The translations under genes and the position numbers were made by a program. Under the pieces are notes generated by a model. That model made no database searches and was not told where the DNA came from. It was given only the letters and a program-made list of their open reading frames with translations. Below are positions 8,165-16,300 of a stretch of DNA of 64,000 bases, in pieces. The stretch is from Nitrospira lenta (GTDB lineage: Bacteria; Nitrospirota; Nitrospiria; Nitrospirales; Nitrospiraceae), in contig NZ_OUNR01000003.1 of assembly GCF_900403705.1 (NCBI RefSeq), positions 1 to 64,000 of the forward strand, written 5' to 3'. How positions within the stretch are numbered: position 1 is the stretch's first letter; every line of letters starts with the position of its first letter.

Positions 8165-9247
8165 ATGACGTTCGATCTCACAGGAGACCTGGCTGCCGTG
8201 GATCCTCTCGCAGCCTGGCACGCGGTACTGAATCGTGACCGCCAATTCGATGGACGCTTCGTCTATGCCGTTTCCTCCACTCAGGTCTACTGTCGCCCTT
8301 CCTGCCCATCTCGCCGTCCGGCCCGCCACCGCGTGAGCTTCTTTCCATCGCCGCAACAGGCAGAAGCCGCGGGCTTCCGTGCCTGCCGGCGTTGCCGACC
8401 TCAATCTACTCAGGGCTCCTTGCCGGACCAGCGAATCGAACAGGCCCGTCAATACCTGGACGACCATGCAGATGAGACGGTCACGCTCCGTCGATTAGCC
8501 GATCACGTCACACTCAGCCCGTTTCACTTACAGCGAGCCTTTCAACGCACACTGGGCCTCTCACCCAAGGCCTATCAGGATGCTAAGCGCATCGAACGAT
8601 TTACCGCCTTACTGAACCAGGGCGCCAGTGTCACGCATGCGACCTACGCCGCAGGCTTCGGTTCCAGCAGTCGCGTTGCGGAACGCGTGTCGGACACACT
8701 CGGAATGACACCGTCCGCCTATCGATCGGGCGGCAAAGGTGTGACCCTGCGCTATACCACGGCACGCACAGCGGTCGGACGAGTGTTGATGGCCGGAACG
8801 GAACGAGGGGTTGTCTCGGTGAGTCTGGGAAAAAGTGACGCAAGCCTGCTTGCCTTACTCCACGATGCGTACCCACAGGCCACGCTCTCCCGCGATCAGA
8901 ACGGATTGAAGCGACAGATGCAGGCCCTGCTCCAGTGCCTCAACGGCAGGCCACTCTCAGATGCGCTGTCACTGGATATGCAAGGAACGGCTTTTCAGCG
9001 GAAAGTCTGGAAGGCGCTTCAGGATATTCCTCGCGGATCGACCCGAACCTATCGTGAGATCGCACGGGAAATCGGGCAACCGACGGCCGCCCGCGCCGTA
9101 GCCAGAGCCTGCGCAACCAATCCAGTTGCCATCGTCATCCCCTGCCATCGTGTTGTGCGGGAAGGCGGCAACTTGGCTGGCTATCGTTGGGGGCTTGAAA
9201 GGAAGAAACAGCTCCTGGCGCTCGAACGAGAGCGCCAGGATATCTGA
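8165..9247 (+). CDS. ada: Bifunctional Ada: methyl-phosphotriester / O6-methylguanine DNA methyltransferase and AraC-type regulator
   Basis: Repairs alkylated DNA and induces the adaptive response. Full three-part Ada of 360 residues: an N-terminal zinc domain with C43, C47, C74 and C77 (CRPSC..CRRC) whose methylation switches the protein to an activator; an AraC helix-turn-helix region (about 95-185); and a C-terminal O6-alkylguanine transferase with the PCHRV active site, Cys327. It follows the SufR-like regulator by 82 bp on the same strand and is probably its own unit. All key Cys residues are present, so it should be active. Confidence 0.96.
   Translation: MTFDLTGDLAAVDPLAAWHAVLNRDRQFDGRFVYAVSSTQVYCRPSCPSRRPARHRVSFFPSPQQAEAAGFRACRRCRPQSTQGSLPDQRIEQARQYLDDHADETVTLRRLADHVTLSPFHLQRAFQRTLGLSPKAYQDAKRIERFTALLNQGASVTHATYAAGFGSSSRVAERVSDTLGMTPSAYRSGGKGVTLRYTTARTAVGRVLMAGTERGVVSVSLGKSDASLLALLHDAYPQATLSRDQNGLKRQMQALLQCLNGRPLSDALSLDMQGTAFQRKVWKALQDIPRGSTRTYREIAREIGQPTAARAVARACATNPVAIVIPCHRVVREGGNLAGYRWGLERKKQLLALERERQDI
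9215..9238 (+). other. Perfect 9-bp hairpin inside the 3' end of ada
   Basis: CTGGCGCTC and GAGCGCCAG pair around a six-base loop within the last codons of ada. It may act as a terminator or 3' stabiliser, but no T run follows. Confidence 0.3.
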
Positions 9248-9352
9248 CGAGACAGGCATCCGATCAACCTGAGCTGAACACGGGATGAGTCGAGCGACTC
9301 ACACCGTAGATTCAAAGCACCTCGCCGTACTACGAGTCACAACAACCGGCTC

Positions 9353-9715
9353 CTATTGACAGGCGACGGTCAGCGCCTGTTTGCTGGCAGCCGCCAGTTG
9401 CTCCAGGTCGCGAGCCTTTGCCCGATAGGTTTGCGCCGCCGTCAGCAGTCCACTCTTCACAAACCCTTTCGGGTCAACGTATTCACTCTGTACTGCGGCT
9501 CGTCGTTCATACGTGGCCGCTTCCGCATAGTTGGCTTCAGCCTGATCGCAATACGACTGTGCCGTCTCATGATGCGCCTGCGCCCCGACCGCTTCCTGAG
9601 CACCGGCGATCGCCTGGGACGCGATTCCGGAACAGCCGAACAAGACAGCGCTGAATAGCATGACGCCACCCATCACCGTAGACCGCCGATTGTCCAACTT
9701 CATGTTGTTGCTCAT
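9353..9715 (-). CDS. Small predicted lipoprotein, function unknown
   Basis: A 120-residue protein from the ATG at 9715, which has GGAGG at good spacing; a longer frame reaches 9769 but lacks a site. A signal segment ends in a lipobox LFGC, so the mature protein is membrane-anchored. The mature part is alanine-rich and helical (AEANYAEAATYERRAAVQ, TYRAKARDLEQLAAASK), likely coiled coil. No family is recognised. It lies between the two-component genes and the convergent ada gene. Confidence 0.65.
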   Translation of the reverse strand: MSNNMKLDNRRSTVMGGVMLFSAVLFGCSGIASQAIAGAQEAVGAQAHHETAQSYCDQAEANYAEAATYERRAAVQSEYVDPKGFVKSGLLTAAQTYRAKARDLEQLAAASKQALTVACQ

Positions 9716-9827
9716 CACATACCTCCGTAGGTTACGTCCGCCTTTGAGCTGAACCCTTAAGTGCAGCATACCGCCACGTCGGTACTGGCACTAGACGGTA
9801 GATACCGTATGGAAGCGCGAGCATTTT

Positions 9828-9856
9828 CCTTGGGTGGCACCAAGGGATTCCCTTGG
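9828..9856. repeat. Three alternating complementary arms (CCTTGG / CCAAGG / CCTTGG)
   Basis: CCTTGG (9828-9833) can pair with CCAAGG (9840-9845), and CCAAGGG (9840-9846) can instead pair with CCCTTGG (9850-9856). The two hairpins exclude each other. The site lies between the response-regulator stop and the small lipoprotein gene and could be a terminator or a switch. No T run follows. Confidence 0.35.
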
Positions 9857-9897
9857 TATGTGAGAAAGAAGAACCGTAGAAAGAGAGGGGGAGTGCC

Positions 9898-10560
9898 TTA
9901 GGAATCTACCGCAACCAGACCGCTGCGAATCGCATAGCGAACGAGCCCGGCGACATCGTGAATCTCCAATCGCCGCATCAATTCTGCGCGGTGCCCTTCT
10001 ACCGTTTTGACGCTCAAATCGAGCTTGCCCGCAATTTCCTTCGTGGACCCGCCTTCGGCGATCAACTTCAACACTTCACACTGCCGCGGAGATAACACCG
10101 CGCCTTTGTTCTGCGCCGTCCCCTGCCTGAGATAGTCGTCCACTACCTTCTTGGACACACTAGGCGCCAGATAGGTCTCTCCCCGCATGACCGCCTTGAG
10201 AGCCAACTCCAACTCAGGCGGCTCGGCTCCTTTCAAAAGGTACCCGGAAGCACCGGCCCGGAGCGCTTGGCGGACATACTCTTCGTTGGAATGCATGGAG
10301 AGAATGATGACCCGCACCTGTGGCCACGATGCCGTGATGCGGGCAGCCGCCTCGATGCCCGAAAGACCGGGAAGGGCGATGTCCATCAACACTAGATTGG
10401 GTCGATCTCGCTCGACCAGCTTGATCGCGTCAGGCCCGCTTCCGGCTTCGGCAACAACCTGTACCCCCTCAAAGCTCTGGAGCAGCGCGCACAGTCCGGC
10501 TCGAAAGAGGGCATGATCGTCAACCAACAGAATCCGCACCGCCTTTGAGGTGGCTCGCAT
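9898..10560 (-). CDS. NarL/FixJ-family response regulator
   Basis: DNA-binding response regulator of 220 residues: receiver domain with the acidic pair VDDH (13-16) and phospho-acceptor Asp60 (LVLMD), then a LuxR-type helix-turn-helix near residues 150-210 (LSPRQCEVLKLIAEGGSTKEIAGKL and following). It lies 15 bp after the histidine-kinase gene, so the two are one operon and a cognate pair. Target genes are not evident; the neighbouring CBS and nitrite-reductase genes are possible but unproved. Confidence 0.93.
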   Translation of the reverse strand: MRATSKAVRILLVDDHALFRAGLCALLQSFEGVQVVAEAGSGPDAIKLVERDRPNLVLMDIALPGLSGIEAAARITASWPQVRVIILSMHSNEEYVRQALRAGASGYLLKGAEPPELELALKAVMRGETYLAPSVSKKVVDDYLRQGTAQNKGAVLSPRQCEVLKLIAEGGSTKEIAGKLDLSVKTVEGHRAELMRRLEIHDVAGLVRYAIRSGLVAVDS

Positions 10561-10575
10561 ACTCCCCCCTCTCCT

Positions 10576-11775
10576 TCAAACGGCTTCGTCGAACGGAATC
10601 ATCGCCGACAGCTTCGTGCCCTTCCGCTTTTCCGAACTGATCTCAAATTGCCCGTTAAACGCCCTGATTCGTTCTTGAATTCCGATTAATCCCAGATGCG
10701 ACCGTTCTCCGGAAACCCGCAACACTTCGTTGGGAGAAAATCCGATGCCATCGTCTTCGATGACCAGCTTGACGCCTTTCTTGATAGGCCGCAGCGTGAC
10801 GGCCATCCGGCTCGCCTTGGCATGCCTCAGGATATTGGTCACGCCTTCTTGGACAATCCTAAAGCAGGCCACCAACGCATCAGGAGACAACCCCCGAGGG
10901 ATGGCCACGGAATCGACCTCCGTTCGAATCCCGGCCCGCTCGCCCTGCTTGCCGACATACCACCGCACGGCGGAGGCCAATCCAAAATCGTCAAGCATGG
11001 ACGGACGCAAATCGAGCGCCATGTCGCGCACGCGCGCGACCGTCTGATCGATGATCATAAAGCTGTCGTTGAGAGAGGCGGTTTGGCGTGTCGAATCCGT
11101 GGTTCTCTGAATCGCCTGCAAATTCACTTTGAGCGTCGTAAAGGCTTGGCCGATTTCATCATGCAGATCGAGCGCCAACTGCCGCCGCTCTTGCTCCTGC
11201 AAGCGCATCGACTGTTTGGACAGCGCTTGCAGCCGCTCATGAGCCACCAACAGCTCCTCTTCCGCCCGGCGTCTGGTCAAATAGGAGGCACAACTGTCGG
11301 CCAATGAATTGATCAGATCCCGCTCCTCTGCGAGAAAGGGCCCTTCGCTTTCCGGCGGACGTTTCGCCCGATAGACCACCTCAAGCTTCCCGCGGCGTCC
11401 GTCGGGCGTCGTAAAATCAGCCCGCTGTATCCACGCCGTCCGTCTGAACCCGGCGGTAGGGAACCGCATCCCGTCAACCGTCAAGCAGGCTTCGGTCACC
11501 TCGGGATACTGCCACGCAGGAGGAATCAGCGAGACAATTTCACGCAACACGCTCGATACTGGCTTGACGTTGTCCTGCATCAAGCGAACGGTGCGATGCA
11601 GGGCGCTGAGCTCCTTCACCCGTTCAACGAGCAAGTGCGCCACCCCCCCGCGCGTCGAGTGGATGGTCTCAGCCTTCTCCGTGCGCGGTTTCTTCAACCC
11701 TGCGCCGGCGGCGGAACGAGCGCCTCTTTCAACCGGTCGCGGCAGTCGTTTCGATCTGCGCTTCGATGAATTCAT
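10576..11775 (-). CDS. NarX/DegS-type sensor histidine kinase (soluble)
   Basis: A 399-residue kinase. The N-terminus is basic and Arg/Lys-rich; a GAF-like region follows (about 50-165), a coiled coil (170-195), the HisKA_3 phospho-acceptor His205 in LALDLHDEIGQ, and a HATPase domain with the G1 box IEDDGIGF near residue 340. No transmembrane segment is visible, so it probably senses a cytoplasmic signal. GGGGAG precedes the ATG. It is cotranscribed with the response regulator downstream. Confidence 0.92.
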   Translation of the reverse strand: MNSSKRRSKRLPRPVERGARSAAGAGLKKPRTEKAETIHSTRGGVAHLLVERVKELSALHRTVRLMQDNVKPVSSVLREIVSLIPPAWQYPEVTEACLTVDGMRFPTAGFRRTAWIQRADFTTPDGRRGKLEVVYRAKRPPESEGPFLAEERDLINSLADSCASYLTRRRAEEELLVAHERLQALSKQSMRLQEQERRQLALDLHDEIGQAFTTLKVNLQAIQRTTDSTRQTASLNDSFMIIDQTVARVRDMALDLRPSMLDDFGLASAVRWYVGKQGERAGIRTEVDSVAIPRGLSPDALVACFRIVQEGVTNILRHAKASRMAVTLRPIKKGVKLVIEDDGIGFSPNEVLRVSGERSHLGLIGIQERIRAFNGQFEISSEKRKGTKLSAMIPFDEAV

Positions 11776-11944
11776 GCTCCCCTTTCAAGCACGTCAGATC
11801 GACGCCGACGGCAAGCGTATTCGCAGGGCGGCCCCACATCTCGTCCTACGTTACGCTCACGGCCTCTCCGGAGCTCCACAGGTTGTCGGGCTTCAGAAAA
11901 GTGAGCATGCGCGCGGCAATGACCGGATAGCCAATGCGACTCGG

Positions 11945-12715
11945 CTACGGCGTGGCATCCTGGAATGCGCGCACTAAGTCAGAGACCGACAGCACGCCGA
12001 TGACGGTACCGTCGGCAGTCACCGGTAAATGCCGGATCCCTTGTTTTTTCATCAAGGCCATCGCCTCGGATAGGGGTTCGTCTTCCTCGATCGTGACGAA
12101 CGATTTGCTCATGCAGGCTGATACCGCCGTCGTATTTGGATCGAGCCCTTTCGCGACGGCTTTGCGGCTGAGATCGGCGTCGGTGATGATCCCGATGTAG
12201 CGGGAGCCGTCATCCACCATCAACGAGCCTACTTTATGCTTCAGCAACAGCTTCCCGGCTTCCTTTATCGTCGCCGCGCGATGGATACTCCGCACGTCAT
12301 GCGACATATAGGCCTCCACGGTCGCGCGCAACCCTCCCTTCCCGTGACGGCTGCTTTCCCGCGTCGCCTGCACCCGGCGACGCAACTCCAAATCAGCCAG
12401 ACAACTGGCGAGCACTTGGCGGCGCTGCTGAAGCGTTTCCCGCTCCACATCGTGCATCCCGCTCTCTTGGGCCTCTTCCGGGAGCATGATCGACTCCCCG
12501 CTCTTCGCGTAAAAGTAGGCTTCGGATTCTTCCGATGCGGCGCCGAACACCTGTCCGATCAGATCCTCGGCGGCTTCGTCAAAGTCTTCCAATGACGCGG
12601 TTCCTCGCTTGCGCGAGAGAAACGGCTGGAACTTCACGAGCATCTGTTTGACGCGCTCAATATATCGATCAAGAATATCGCTGCGTGTTAAGCCTGTACG
12701 AACTCGCTTTGGCAT
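11945..12715 (-). CDS. Twin CBS-domain protein
   Basis: A 256-residue protein from the ATG at 12715, chosen because GGAGGG lies just upstream; the open frame extends further but overlaps nirA. The N-terminal half (1-120) is charged and helical and not recognised. The C-terminal half has two CBS motifs (about 130-185 and 195-250; GSLMVDDGSRYIGIITDADL and GIRHLPVTADGTVIGVLSVSDL), which usually bind adenine nucleotides. It follows nirA by 61 bp, the same gap as between other genes of that operon, so it may be its last gene and could sense energy state. Confidence 0.85.
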   Translation of the reverse strand: MPKRVRTGLTRSDILDRYIERVKQMLVKFQPFLSRKRGTASLEDFDEAAEDLIGQVFGAASEESEAYFYAKSGESIMLPEEAQESGMHDVERETLQQRRQVLASCLADLELRRRVQATRESSRHGKGGLRATVEAYMSHDVRSIHRAATIKEAGKLLLKHKVGSLMVDDGSRYIGIITDADLSRKAVAKGLDPNTTAVSACMSKSFVTIEEDEPLSEAMALMKKQGIRHLPVTADGTVIGVLSVSDLVRAFQDATP

Positions 12716-12776
12716 AAGGTCCCTCCTGCGTGATACGCGAGGATATCCCATGCGCGGCACAGCCTCAAGCCTTCCC

Positions 12777-14339
12777 CTACGCCGCGGGCGAAATATTCGT
12801 TTCTTTACCCGCCAGCACTTTCCTGGCGCCTCCGCCGCGGACGCGGTGCATTTTCTCTCGCGTGTGATACGGCAACAGGCCTTCGAGCACTGCCGGAAGC
12901 TTGTCGCAGGGTACATCTTCCATAATCTTGAGGGCCAGCTTCGGATCGGGCCCCGAGCGGCCGCCGATGTAAATATCGACGGCCTCGACGACCTTTCCGT
13001 CGATTTTTGCTTTTTTCCCCAATAACCCCACATCGGCGACCAAGTGATTGCCGCAGCTCGCGGGACAGCCGGACCAGTGCATGGTAATCGGCTTGAGCGA
13101 AGCGCCTAGCCGTCCTTCAAGCGCCTTGGCCACCGCAACTGCCCGCCCTTTGCTTTCGATCACCGCCAGATTGCAGTAGTCACTGCCGACACAACTGACC
13201 AGGCCTTTATAGAGGGCGGAAGGATTGTAGGCGAATTGTTTCAAGAGCGGCTCATCCGCCAGATCTCCGACGGTTCGGTCGCTGATATTGGGGATGATCA
13301 ATGCTTGACTCGGGGTAATCCTGATCTCCCCGTTGCCATACTTCTCCGCCAAGCTTAGGATTTTCACGAGGTCCGCCGCTTTGACCCGCCCGACCAACAC
13401 CTTCAGTCCCGCATAATTCATCCCCTGTTGCCGTTGACGGAAAATCCCGACATGGTCCTGCTCACCCGCCTTCCGGGCATCTATTCCGGCAGACGCGAGT
13501 CGTTTTCCCACACGGGCTTCCACTTCGGCACGGAATCGGGCTTCGCCCCATTCCTCGATCAGGAACGCGAGACGGGCTTGAGTGCGGCTCTCCCTCGGCC
13601 CATGATCGCGGTAAATTCCCAGAATCGCGCGGCAGACATCCAGCGCCTCGGAGGGATTGACGAACACGTCCAGCGGCGTGGCGATCCGGTACCCGCCCGA
13701 TCCCAGCTTGCCACCTACGAGCACATTGAATCCCACGCAGCGATCATGTCCCAAATCGTAGTGCGCCGGTACGAGCGCCAGATCCTGCGTTTCCATATGC
13801 ACGCAGTTATGCGGGCAGCCGGTCACCGCGACATTCAGTTTGCGCGGCAAATTAGAGTAGGCCGGCTTGCCGAGAATCTCCTCGTTGATCGCCCGCACCA
13901 GCGCCATGGTCTCGACAACCTCATCCGGGTTGAGGCCGGAAATGGCACAGGTCATAACGTTGCGAACATTGTCCATCCCGGTTTGCATGGAGGTCAGCCC
14001 GACCCCGTCCATCTTGGCAAAGACCGCCGGCACGTCTTCGATCTTGATGTTCCGGAGCTGCACTTGTTGTCTGGTCGTCAAGTCCAAGACGCCATTGCCA
14101 TACGTCGAGGCAATCTCCGCCAGAGCCCGCAATTGATACGATGTGGTCTGACCTCCGGGAATCCGCACCCGCACCATGAAGAACCCAGGCGTCGGGTTGC
14201 GCAAAAAGAGGCCGCACCATTTGAGCCGCTGGATATCGGCCTCAGGAATCGCTTCCCACCCAGTCGTCGCGTAGTGAGCGATCATCTCCCGCACCGTTAA
14301 TCCATCGCGCTCCGTCTTGATCGCCTCGATCTTGTTCAT
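12777..14339 (-). CDS. nirA: Ferredoxin-type assimilatory nitrite reductase
   Basis: Reduces nitrite to ammonium for assimilation with siroheme and a [4Fe-4S] cluster. It has 520 residues, typical of NirA. Cluster ligands are C383, C389 (CVGSDYC) and C425, C429 (CPASC), the C-x5-C...C-x3-C pattern. Two ferredoxin-like half-domains each carry the TRQQVQLRNI / ITPSQALIIPN strand. The ATG at 14339 is preceded by GAGGAGG; a longer frame to 14426 overlaps the upstream gene. It lies downstream of FNT channel and cyanase genes, so nitrite uptake, cyanate-derived ammonium and nitrite reduction are coexpressed. Confidence 0.95.
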   Translation of the reverse strand: MNKIEAIKTERDGLTVREMIAHYATTGWEAIPEADIQRLKWCGLFLRNPTPGFFMVRVRIPGGQTTSYQLRALAEIASTYGNGVLDLTTRQQVQLRNIKIEDVPAVFAKMDGVGLTSMQTGMDNVRNVMTCAISGLNPDEVVETMALVRAINEEILGKPAYSNLPRKLNVAVTGCPHNCVHMETQDLALVPAHYDLGHDRCVGFNVLVGGKLGSGGYRIATPLDVFVNPSEALDVCRAILGIYRDHGPRESRTQARLAFLIEEWGEARFRAEVEARVGKRLASAGIDARKAGEQDHVGIFRQRQQGMNYAGLKVLVGRVKAADLVKILSLAEKYGNGEIRITPSQALIIPNISDRTVGDLADEPLLKQFAYNPSALYKGLVSCVGSDYCNLAVIESKGRAVAVAKALEGRLGASLKPITMHWSGCPASCGNHLVADVGLLGKKAKIDGKVVEAVDIYIGGRSGPDPKLALKIMEDVPCDKLPAVLEGLLPYHTREKMHRVRGGGARKVLAGKETNISPAA

Positions 14340-14356
14340 CCCGTCCTCCTCACGGC

Positions 14357-14578
14357 CTAGTGAATTAACTCTACGCGGTATCCGGTGACCTCTCGTACCA
14401 ATCGCACGATCCCCGCCCGGCTCCATCGATCGACGGCGAGAAACACCTGCGCCTCACAATCGCTCCCCAGCACGCCGGCAATATCGTCGAGCCTCAGCGT
14501 GCGTCGGGCGCGGAGTAGATCGCCGAGGGTCTGTTCCAGTCCCACGTGTGTCCGATCGCCGGTTCGTTCCATGTTCAT
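14357..14578 (-). CDS. 73-residue winged-helix-like small protein
   Basis: Small protein between cynS and nirA, from an ATG with GGAGG upstream. The segment LRLDDIAGVLGSDCEAQVFLAVDRWSRAGIVRLV..TGYRVEL looks like a winged helix-turn-helix with a beta wing, but it is too short to say more. The nirA start follows 18 bp after its stop, so translation is probably coupled. It could be a small regulator or partner of the operon's enzymes. No family name can be given. Confidence 0.6.
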   Translation of the reverse strand: MNMERTGDRTHVGLEQTLGDLLRARRTLRLDDIAGVLGSDCEAQVFLAVDRWSRAGIVRLVREVTGYRVELIH

Positions 14579-14639
14579 CGCCGCCTCCTTTCCTTCGTTC
14601 CGTCCACACCATAACGCCGGCACCCCGGCGTCGCTCCTA

Positions 14640-15080
14640 CTAGAAGGTCTTATATTCAAGCCACTTCCCGTTCAGCGTAATCTTGCAGCGGGCTTCGCCC
14701 TGACTGCCGGTCACCTTTTCCATATCAAGCGTGAAGTCGATCGCGCTCATGATGCCGTCACCAAACATCTCGTTCGCTTGCTCACGCATCGAATCTCCAT
14801 AGACTCCGATGATTTCCAGCAGTCGGTACTTAAAAGGATCGGTCGCATTCGGGAAATCGGCCCGCACCGGAAACTTGCTGAGCGACGCGGTCAGATCGGC
14901 ATCCAGGCCGATGAGATCACCGATCTTCTTGGCTTCATCGGCCGTGAACTTATGATTCCCGTTCAACGCCGCCGAGACAAACGTCGGATTCTTCCCCACC
15001 GTTTTGGCGATGTCGGCAATCGTCACCTTCTTGGCCAACCGCTTCTCCTTGATCGCCTTTCTGATTTCATCCTTCGACAT
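14640..15080 (-). CDS. cynS: Cyanate hydratase (cyanase)
   Basis: Converts cyanate and bicarbonate to ammonia and carbon dioxide. It has 146 residues, close to the usual 147-156. The N-terminal helical DNA-binding-like domain is followed by the catalytic domain with R86, E89 and S112, in the same spacing as the Arg-Glu-Ser triad of the E. coli enzyme (R96, E99, S122). The ATG at 15080 lies 9 bases after AAGGAG; two in-frame upstream ATGs are less likely. The AT-rich stretch before it is unlike its surroundings. Operon with the FNT channel and nirA. Confidence 0.95.
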   Translation of the reverse strand: MSKDEIRKAIKEKRLAKKVTIADIAKTVGKNPTFVSAALNGNHKFTADEAKKIGDLIGLDADLTASLSKFPVRADFPNATDPFKYRLLEIIGVYGDSMREQANEMFGDGIMSAIDFTLDMEKVTGSQGEARCKITLNGKWLEYKTF

Positions 15081-15141
15081 GGTCACCATCTCCTTTTTAA
15101 AATTAAAAAGTTTACGCCCCAAGAATCCTGACTCTCCCGCT

Positions 15142-15972
15142 CTACGACTGCGCCGCCACCGACACGGCCGGCACCGGAACGGCGACCGGCTCCGCGGCTT
15201 CGACCCGATAGGGACTCACAAGCCAATAGAGTCCTCCGACGAACAGTCCGCCGCCGACTACATTGCCCAGCACGACAAAAAACTGGTTATACCAAAAACC
15301 CGCCCAGGTCACGGCAGCCTCATGCGGCATGAACAGCGCCATGCCCAGGAACGATTGATTGGCAATGCTGTGCTCAAACCCAATCCCGATAAAAGCGAAC
15401 AGACACCAGAAAATCAACATGATCTTCGCCGCGTCACTGCTGGTCCGCCCCGCCGTCCAGACCGCCAGACAGATGAGCCAGTTACACAGGATGCCGCGCA
15501 CAAACAACTCCCAGGGTCCCAGCGACATCTTCACACCGGCCACGCGTTGAATCATCTCAGCCGCCGGCCCCTTGGCAAACACGCCCGATTCCACTACCAG
15601 CCACGCCAGCGCCAGCGAACCCGCCAGATTCCCCAGCCATGCCCAGAAATTGATCCGAAACACTTGCCCCCAGGTGACGCTGCCCGAAAGCCCGCCGATC
15701 ACCCCGATCATGTTGTTGCCGGTGAATAGCTCTGAGCCGGCGAAGATCACCAGCGTCAACGCAATCCCGAACGAGGCGCCCATGACGAGTTTCACCGCCG
15801 GCGATCCGGCGGCAGCCAGCGGCGCGCCCAGGCTAACGATCAGCGCGATCCCGAATCCCAGATAGATGCCGGCCATGGCCGACAGAACGAGATAGCCCAT
15901 CGGCGATGAATCGAGAAACCCGAGCTTCTTCTTCGCGACTCCCGCAATCCGTTCATGATCTGCATGATGCAT
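15142..15972 (-). CDS. Formate/nitrite transporter family channel, likely nitrite uptake
   Basis: A 276-residue FNT-family membrane protein with six predicted helices. Family signs are FAGSELFTGNN (about residue 78) and the second-half motif GIGFEHSIANQ (about 196). It probably carries nitrite (NirC-like), since nirA is in the same operon; formate is less likely here. The ATG at 15972 has GGAGGG upstream. It is the first gene after two tandem ANTAR-type leaders, so its expression should depend on antitermination. Confidence 0.9.
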   Translation of the reverse strand: MHHADHERIAGVAKKKLGFLDSSPMGYLVLSAMAGIYLGFGIALIVSLGAPLAAAGSPAVKLVMGASFGIALTLVIFAGSELFTGNNMIGVIGGLSGSVTWGQVFRINFWAWLGNLAGSLALAWLVVESGVFAKGPAAEMIQRVAGVKMSLGPWELFVRGILCNWLICLAVWTAGRTSSDAAKIMLIFWCLFAFIGIGFEHSIANQSFLGMALFMPHEAAVTWAGFWYNQFFVVLGNVVGGGLFVGGLYWLVSPYRVEAAEPVAVPVPAVSVAAQS

Positions 15973-16013
15973 GGTGCCCTCCAGGTTAAGCCGGCCGCCG
16001 CCTGTCCGAAAAA

Positions 16014-16052
16014 CACAAAAGGCGTCCCCCTCCCTCACGGGAGAAGGACGCC
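16014..16052 (-). terminator. Attenuator of leader 2
   Basis: GGCGTCC pairs with GGACGCC around a GC-rich inner stem, followed by TTTTGTG. It overlaps P2 of leader 2 and ends about 40 bases before the FNT start codon. Confidence 0.8.
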
Positions 16053-16118
16053 TTTGTCCACCTCACGACAGGTCTGCCGCGACCTGCCTCTATACGCAAG
16101 GCTTCGACGAAGAAGCCT
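16021..16118 (-). promoter_or_regulatory. ANTAR-type leader 2, in tandem, before the FNT gene
   Basis: P2 is GGAC-AAAGGC-GTCC (16046-16059), with the same loop as leader 1. Two upstream hairpins with six-base loops could be P1: CAGGTC-GCGGCA-GACCTG (16069-16086) and AGGCTTC-TTCGTC-GAAGCCT (16099-16118). Both have G at loop position 4 but lack A at position 1. No separate promoter is seen, so RNA must pass leader 1 first. Confidence 0.7.
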
Positions 16119-16135
16119 CACTGGCTCAGAAATTA

Positions 16136-16174
16136 AAAAGGCGTCCGCCACTCTTTGCAGAATGACGGACGCCT
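16136..16174 (-). terminator. Attenuator of leader 1
   Basis: GGCGTCCG and CGGACGCC pair to form a strong stem followed by TTTTT on the minus strand. The stem overlaps P2, as expected for an antitermination-controlled terminator. Confidence 0.85.
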
Positions 16175-16222
16175 TTGTCCGTTGCCTTATGTCGAAAACT
16201 TTGACCGAGGCGCCTTTGCCTC
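16136..16222 (-). promoter_or_regulatory. ANTAR-type leader 1 of the FNT-cynS-nirA operon (P1, P2)
   Basis: P1 is GAGGC-AAAGGC-GCCTC (16207-16222) and P2 is ACGGAC-AAAGGC-GTCCGT (16165-16182). Both loops are six bases with A at position 1 and G at position 4, the pattern bound by ANTAR proteins. A 24-base linker separates them. The 3' arm of P2 is also the 5' arm of the terminator, so P2 and the terminator exclude each other. Confidence 0.85.
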
Positions 16223-16263
16223 AATCAACTCAAGGCCGATTTGTATCACGCCCCAGGTCCACC

Positions 16264-16269
16264 CGTCAA
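16264..16269 (-). promoter_or_regulatory. Promoter of the FNT-cynS-nirA operon
   Basis: On the minus strand -35 TTGACG (16264-16269), an 18-base spacer, and -10 TACAAA (16240-16245) preceded by TG (extended -10). P1 of the first leader begins 17 bases after the -10 box. The spacer and layout repeat at the other leaders. The -10 box is at 16240-16245. Confidence 0.7.
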
Positions 16270-16300
16270 CCTATCTGTTCGAATAGGCCGCGGCAATGCT

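Noticed and set aside
12716-13033. N-terminal extension of the CBS-domain ORF
   Set aside because: It overlaps the nirA coding region and its translation looks like an out-of-frame shadow; a good ribosome site supports the start at 12715.
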